Below, in pieces: positions 5,666 through 5,671 of a DNA stretch of 5,671 nucleotides (positions are counted from its first letter, which is position 1; the number at the start of each line of letters is the position of its first letter). Where the stretch lies: positions 1-5,671 of the forward strand of contig CANQSW010000090.1 in the NCBI GenBank assembly GCA_947626615.1, written 5' to 3'. The notes under the pieces are model-generated. The model was not told the DNA's origin. It saw only the letters and a program-made list of their open reading frames with translations, and ran no database searches. The position numbers were made by a program, and so were the translations under genes. The stretch is from an uncultured Peptococcaceae bacterium. Its GTDB lineage: Bacteria > Bacillota > Dehalobacteriia > UBA4068 > UBA4997.

Positions 5666-5671
5666 AACTAT

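Noticed and set aside
1..5671. Mobile element, CRISPR array, toxin-antitoxin or other accessory system.
   Set aside because: No terminal repeats, spaced direct repeats, transposase or small paired genes are visible; the whole window is explained by crcB, gyrBA and their control regions.

Overview
This is a bacterial chromosomal housekeeping window holding three recognisable genes: a fluoride channel gene (crcB/fluC) on the minus strand, and the two DNA gyrase subunit genes gyrB and gyrA as a compact plus-strand operon. I see no mobile element, CRISPR array, RNA gene or defence cassette, and nothing that I would call a new system. The points worth a second look are details within known families.

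Organism: the gyrB-gyrA pair with a 20-base gap, strong AAGGAGG-type ribosome binding sites, and a GyrB without the large TOPRIM-domain insertion of gamma-proteobacteria fit Bacillota. The coding DNA is GC-rich by eye, with G/C strongly favoured at third codon positions, while the intergenic DNA is AT-rich. A GC-rich anaerobic lineage such as Negativicutes is a guess that I cannot confirm from the sequence alone.

Layout: bases 1-35 are the unassignable end of the preceding region. Bases 36-126 hold two good terminator hairpins and one weak one, ending an upstream plus-strand transcript and the convergent crcB transcript. crcB occupies 125-499 (minus). Bases 500-851 form a divergent regulatory region. 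It holds a likely crcB promoter (minus, -10 at 564-569), an interrupted inverted repeat (594-630), a very good gyrB promoter (plus, -35 at 671, -10 at 694-699) and a roughly 146-base gyrB leader that can fold into two GC-rich hairpins. gyrB (852-2942) and gyrA (2963-5554) follow, then a strong GNRA-tetraloop terminator (5604-5641) and what looks like the ribosome binding site of the next gene at the right edge.

Function: GyrB (ATPase plus TOPRIM) and GyrA (breakage-reunion core plus DNA-wrapping domain) assemble as A2B2 gyrase, which introduces negative supercoils using ATP. Co-transcription supplies both subunits. FluC exports fluoride passively and has no known functional link to gyrase. 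Main oddities: both Phe-box phenylalanines of FluC are leucine; GyrA has alanine at the quinolone-contact serine position; GyrB carries a roughly 66-residue acidic N-terminal extension and a Met in a normally Arg position next to the catalytic aspartates.
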